Assembly (NCBI GenBank): GCA_035289305.1
Contig: DATDXN010000026.1
Location: 22,329 to 86,328 of the forward strand
Source: DATDXN01 sp035289305
GTDB taxonomy: Bacteria; Patescibacteriota; Microgenomatia; UBA1406; HO2-37-13b
DNA length: 64,000 bases
Direction of reading: 5' to 3'
A model generated the notes under the pieces. The model was not told where the DNA came from and made no database searches. It worked only from the letters and a program-made list of their open reading frames with translations. The translations under genes and the position numbers were made by a program. Positions 61,906 through 64,000 of this stretch are shown piece after piece. The stretch's first letter is position 1, and each line of letters starts with the position of its first letter.

Positions 61906-63261
61906 ATGAATGCAGAAAGAGGTTCAATCACGGCTAAATTCGGCGGAAGTTCACTCGCGAGCGGAGAGTGCATACAACGAGTCGGTGAAATCGTGAGGAA
62001 AAATCCTGAGCGGCAATTTGTCGTTGTCTCAGCTCCGGGTAAAGATGAAAAACATCCCCAAAAAGTAACTGATCTTCTATATGAGGTCTCTGCCGCACAA
62101 GAAGAAGGTAGATCGCATATCCAAACATTTGAGCGAGTAGCTCACAGATTTGAACAAATAGGGAGAGAACTACATTTTCATAATCCTGTTGTGGGATGGT
62201 TGAATACAGTGGAGGAGGGTATACAACGTGAAAATGGACAAGATTGGATTGTCTCGCGCGGCGAGTGGATGATGGCGCAAATTTTTGCCCAGTTGATAGA
62301 TGGTGAATTTCACGACGCTGCTCCACTCATCAAATTGGATGAAAATACTGGATGTGTCCTTCCGATGACATACGACCTCATTAGAACCCAGCTTTTACCA
62401 CGGGAAGGAATATATCATGTCATTCCTGGTTTTTATGGAAGTATTGATATGAGTATTACCAATCCTGATTATGTCATAGTCAAAGTTTTCCCCCGCGGCG
62501 GGTCAGATATCACAGGCGCAATCATCGCCAAAGGGACAGAGAGTCGTGTGTACGAAAACTGGAGCGATGTGCCAGGAGTTCTCGCTGCCGACCCAAAAGT
62601 GGTGGAAAATCCAAAGATTATTCCTCGTATGAGTTACCAACAAATGCGTGAACTTGGCTACAGAGGGGCAAATGTGCTCCATTCCGATGCTATTATCCCG
62701 GCAGCTGAAGCGCATATTCCCATCAACCTGCGCTCTACATTCGAGCCCGAAAACCCCGGCACATGGATTACACAAGAAACAAACAAACAGCCTCCAATAC
62801 TCGGTATTGCGGGAAAAGCGGGGTTTACGTCGTTTCATATAGAAGAAGTTGGTTTGAACGCGCGGCCGGGAATAGGTGAAGCAATTTTAGGAATTTTTAA
62901 AGAATATGGTGTTTCTTATGAGCATTCACCAACCAGCATTGACGGATTTTCAATGATTGTGGATGAAAAATATCTGAATGGAAAAGAAGGCAGTATTATC
63001 GGGGCATTACAAACTCTATTTCCTCATGGATCTGTCACGGCAGAACATGATCTCGGTCTTGTGTGTGTGGTGGGGGAGGGGATTAAAAAAAATCCCACGC
63101 TCATTCATGCGAAGTTTTATATGGCACTTCAAGCACAAAAAATTGTCACCAAATGCGAAATATATCACATAGGCGGCAATAATATCATCATTGGTGTTTC
63201 AGACAAAGACGTCAACCGAACGATCCAAGCACTGTATGATACATTTATTAAACCCCGATAA
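61906..63261 (+). CDS. lysC: aspartate kinase
   Basis: A 451-residue aspartokinase. The kinase domain begins TAKFGGSSLASGE (Lys11, Gly13, Gly14, Ser15) and continues VSRGEWMMAQIF, PRGGSDITGAIIAKG and WSDVPGVLAADPKVV, which hold the catalytic and nucleotide-binding residues. Residues ~295-451 form two ACT repeats (GFTSFHIEEVGLNARPGIG and GLVCVVGEGIKKNP), the site of amino acid feedback. It phosphorylates aspartate, first step to lysine/DAP, threonine and methionine. No other pathway gene adjoins it. There is no Shine-Dalgarno; see the candidate -10 and the structured element upstream. Confidence 0.92.
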   Translation: MNAERGSITAKFGGSSLASGECIQRVGEIVRKNPERQFVVVSAPGKDEKHPQKVTDLLYEVSAAQEEGRSHIQTFERVAHRFEQIGRELHFHNPVVGWLNTVEEGIQRENGQDWIVSRGEWMMAQIFAQLIDGEFHDAAPLIKLDENTGCVLPMTYDLIRTQLLPREGIYHVIPGFYGSIDMSITNPDYVIVKVFPRGGSDITGAIIAKGTESRVYENWSDVPGVLAADPKVVENPKIIPRMSYQQMRELGYRGANVLHSDAIIPAAEAHIPINLRSTFEPENPGTWITQETNKQPPILGIAGKAGFTSFHIEEVGLNARPGIGEAILGIFKEYGVSYEHSPTSIDGFSMIVDEKYLNGKEGSIIGALQTLFPHGSVTAEHDLGLVCVVGEGIKKNPTLIHAKFYMALQAQKIVTKCEIYHIGGNNIIIGVSDKDVNRTIQALYDTFIKPR

Positions 63262-63282
63262 TCTTACAATAATAAAATCTAG

Positions 63283-63288
63283 TATAAT
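63283..63288 (+). promoter_or_regulatory. TATAAT box upstream of tRNA-Gly region
   Basis: TATAAT in AGTATAATAC, 22 nt after the lysC stop. It could start a transcript through the half-tRNA and tRNA-Gly. Confidence 0.45.
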
Positions 63289-63333
63289 ACTCTTTAAGTA
63301 ACGTACTTTATCAATAAGATTTTAAACACGTAC

Positions 63334-63361
63334 CACTTTAATTAATTAAATAATTAAAGTG
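63334..63361. repeat. perfect AT-rich inverted repeat
   Basis: CACTTTAATTA (63334-63344) and TAATTAAAGTG (63351-63361) are perfect complements separated by ATTAAA. The arms are 11 bp. It is 12 nt before the half tRNA. It could be a protein-binding operator or recombination site, or a weak terminator for lysC without a T-run. Confidence 0.6.
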
Positions 63362-63372
63362 AATGGTTCAGT

Positions 63373-63407
63373 GCGGAATTAGTTGAGCGGTTCAACGCCA
63401 CTCTTCC
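63373..63407 (+). pseudogene. 5' half of a tRNA-Gly, broken after the anticodon
   Basis: GCGGAAT (acceptor), TA, D arm GTTG/CAAC around AGCGGTT, G, anticodon stem CCACT and CTTCC (positions 32-36, anticodon TCC) read as a canonical tRNA-Gly 5' half. The sequence then departs to CCGCCTGCC with no 3' half. The intact tRNA-Gly with the same anticodon starts 17 nt later but has a different 5' half, so this is a remnant, not an intron-split copy of it. Confidence 0.65.
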
Positions 63408-63423
63408 CCGCCTGCCAAAGCCT

Positions 63424-63497
63424 GCGGGTGTGGTTCAATGGTAGAATGACTCCCTTCCAAGGAGTAGACGGCGGTTCGATTCCGCTCACCCGCTCCA
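63424..63497 (+). tRNA. tRNA-Gly (anticodon TCC), CCA encoded
   Basis: Acceptor GCGGGTG/CACCCGC, D stem GTTC/GAAT, anticodon stem ACTCC/GGAGT with loop CTTCCAA, T stem GGCGG/CCGCT with loop TTCGATT, discriminator T, then encoded CCA at 63495-63497. The other two tRNAs in the window lack encoded CCA, hinting at another origin for this one. Reads GGA/GGG. Confidence 0.93.
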
Positions 63498-63608
63498 TAC
63501 AAATTTGATCGAACTGGCAATTTTTAGCTTCAAAAAGCTGCTGAAGTTTGTCAAAATTTAATTCCATAACCTAATACCCTAACGGGACTCGAACTAACCA
63601 CAAGCTTG
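63498..63608. other. non-coding stretch with T-loop-like motif
   Basis: Between tRNA-Gly and the small minus gene. The minus strand holds GTTCGAGTCCCG (plus ~63579-63592), resembling a tRNA T arm, but the stem does not pair fully and no cloverleaf can be built. It may be a decayed tRNA 3' end or an attachment-site remnant. No coding frame here is credible. Confidence 0.3.
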
Positions 63609-63773
63609 TTATTTCTTCTCTTGATCAGATTCTTCAAAATCTCCCATCCACTCTGACCCATAAAAGTGCTGCATAATTGCACAGCTTAATAGATAGACAA
63701 CTTCTTGTATCTCTCTTAGTTCATCATCGGATAGATTTGGATAGAATTTCTTTATCACATCCAAAGGTAACAT
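63609..63773 (-). CDS. 54-residue acidic helical protein with strong Shine-Dalgarno
   Basis: The protein starts MLPLDVIKKFYPNLSDDELR and ends with FEESDQEKK. It is helical and acidic, with the phrase FYPNLSDDEL that I associate with small genes next to recombinases in Patescibacteria (from memory, not checked). On minus AGGAGGTGATGAG precedes the ATG by about 6 nt after the GGTGA core, the only canonical ribosome-binding site I noticed in the window. That and its position between a tRNA-Gly and a transposase suggest a mobile-element gene. Confidence 0.7.
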   Translation of the reverse strand: MLPLDVIKKFYPNLSDDELREIQEVVYLLSCAIMQHFYGSEWMGDFEESDQEKK

Positions 63774-63888
63774 TTTAACTCATCACCTCCTAAAACAATT
63801 TAAATTTTCTATTGTACTTAAAGCCCTATGGTCAATTTTGTCTATAGGTAGCAAAATGATATAGGCTCTAGACTAGAATAGCATAAGC

Positions 63889-63894
63889 TATACT
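63889..63894 (+). promoter_or_regulatory. TATACT box 7 nt upstream of ATG 63902
   Basis: TATACT (five of six consensus) ends 7 nt before the transposase ATG. Confidence 0.4.
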
Positions 63895-63901
63895 AGTAGT
63901 A

Positions 63902-64000
63902 ATGATTGTCAGAGCAAGTAAAATCGGCGATTTCAAACTAAAAAAACTTATTTGGCATTTTGTTGTTGATATTGATGCTACAAAAACAAGTCTTATCGTA
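63902..64000 (+). mobile_element. IS1595-like transposase, 3' end outside window
   Basis: The 33 visible codons (opening MIVRASKIGDFKLKKLIWHF, continuing through IDATKTSLIV) match the N-terminal helix-turn-helix of ISXO2/IS1595-type transposases, where SKI..YK..K......D..AT.TA.L is usual. The catalytic DDE region lies outside the window. The upstream 60 bp (GGCTCTAGACTAG and following) may include the left terminal inverted repeat, which cannot be confirmed without the other end. Confidence 0.6.

Noticed and set aside
63379..63567. Minus-strand 62-codon frame with VSGIEPPSTPWKG
   Set aside because: It is the complement of tRNA-Gly and the half tRNA, a usual source of false proteins.
1..64000. 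CRISPR array
   Set aside because: No series of regularly spaced identical repeats was seen, and no cas-like gene is present.
1..64000. UGA recoding as in Gracilibacteria/Absconditabacteria
   Set aside because: Genes end in TGA at natural family endpoints (for example ATGA overlaps at 17197 and 50451), and the Trp tRNA has CCA.

Overview
The window looks like a chromosomal stretch of a Candidate Phyla Radiation (Patescibacteria) bacterium, plausibly of the Microgenomates side. That placement is inferred from several things together. The DNA is AT-rich. Genes are packed with 4-nt ATGA overlaps and overlapping convergent ends. Shine-Dalgarno sequences are almost absent, and TATAAT-like boxes sit only 7-12 nt upstream of many ATGs. 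The hydrogenase is of group-3-like type with a DUF6390-like neighbour, and very large polytopic membrane proteins occur in series. TGA is used as a stop and the only Trp tRNA is CCA, so the genetic code is standard.

Layout. 1-2228: two GT4 glycosyltransferases, the first cut by the window edge. 2207-16161 (minus): a seven-gene array of giant membrane proteins from two paralogous families (A and B, order A-B-A-B'-B-B-A in transcription), most ending in the same predicted beta-sandwich. 16214-22225 (plus): a soluble module (GT-B-like protein, HAD phosphatase, NTP-transferase, methyltransferase, Asp/Glu racemase) followed by a membrane protein with a discoidin-like tail. 22222-28775: a FAD oxidoreductase, another membrane protein, a further family-A protein and a methyltransferase; the two membrane protein genes diverge from one palindromic -10 element.

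28812-51230 is a surface-sugar island. It encodes RfbF, RfbG and RfbH, which make a CDP-3,6-dideoxy-4-keto-hexose-type intermediate. It also carries two acetolactate-synthase-like ThDP enzymes, two split transketolase-like ThDP enzymes, two SDR/epimerases, a C-methyltransferase-like and an FkbM methyltransferase, four GT2 enzymes, a NeuB-like synthase with a HAD phosphatase, and a secreted M11-like metalloprotease with dockerin-like repeats. The best reading is synthesis of branched-chain deoxysugars (yersiniose-like and relatives) and their transfer to surface glycans or glycoproteins; the membrane-protein array is the likely set of lipid-linked glycan transferases. This is inference from gene content.

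51289-61533 holds housekeeping and accessory genes. There is a frameshifted histidine phosphatase and a minimal [NiFe] hydrogenase locus in two convergent operons: HypC, EamA transporter, DUF6390-like protein and maturation protease on plus; small DMT protein, 8-Cys protein, small subunit and large subunit on minus. A LOG-like protein, an unknown 358-aa protein, a GT39-type transferase and a MazG-like protein follow. 61597-63261 holds tRNA-Arg(GCG), tRNA-Trp(CCA), an unexplained 70-nt structured element and aspartate kinase. 63262-64000 looks like the edge of a mobile element: a half tRNA-Gly, an intact tRNA-Gly(TCC) with encoded CCA, a 54-aa gene with the only strong Shine-Dalgarno noticed, and the start of an IS1595-like transposase.
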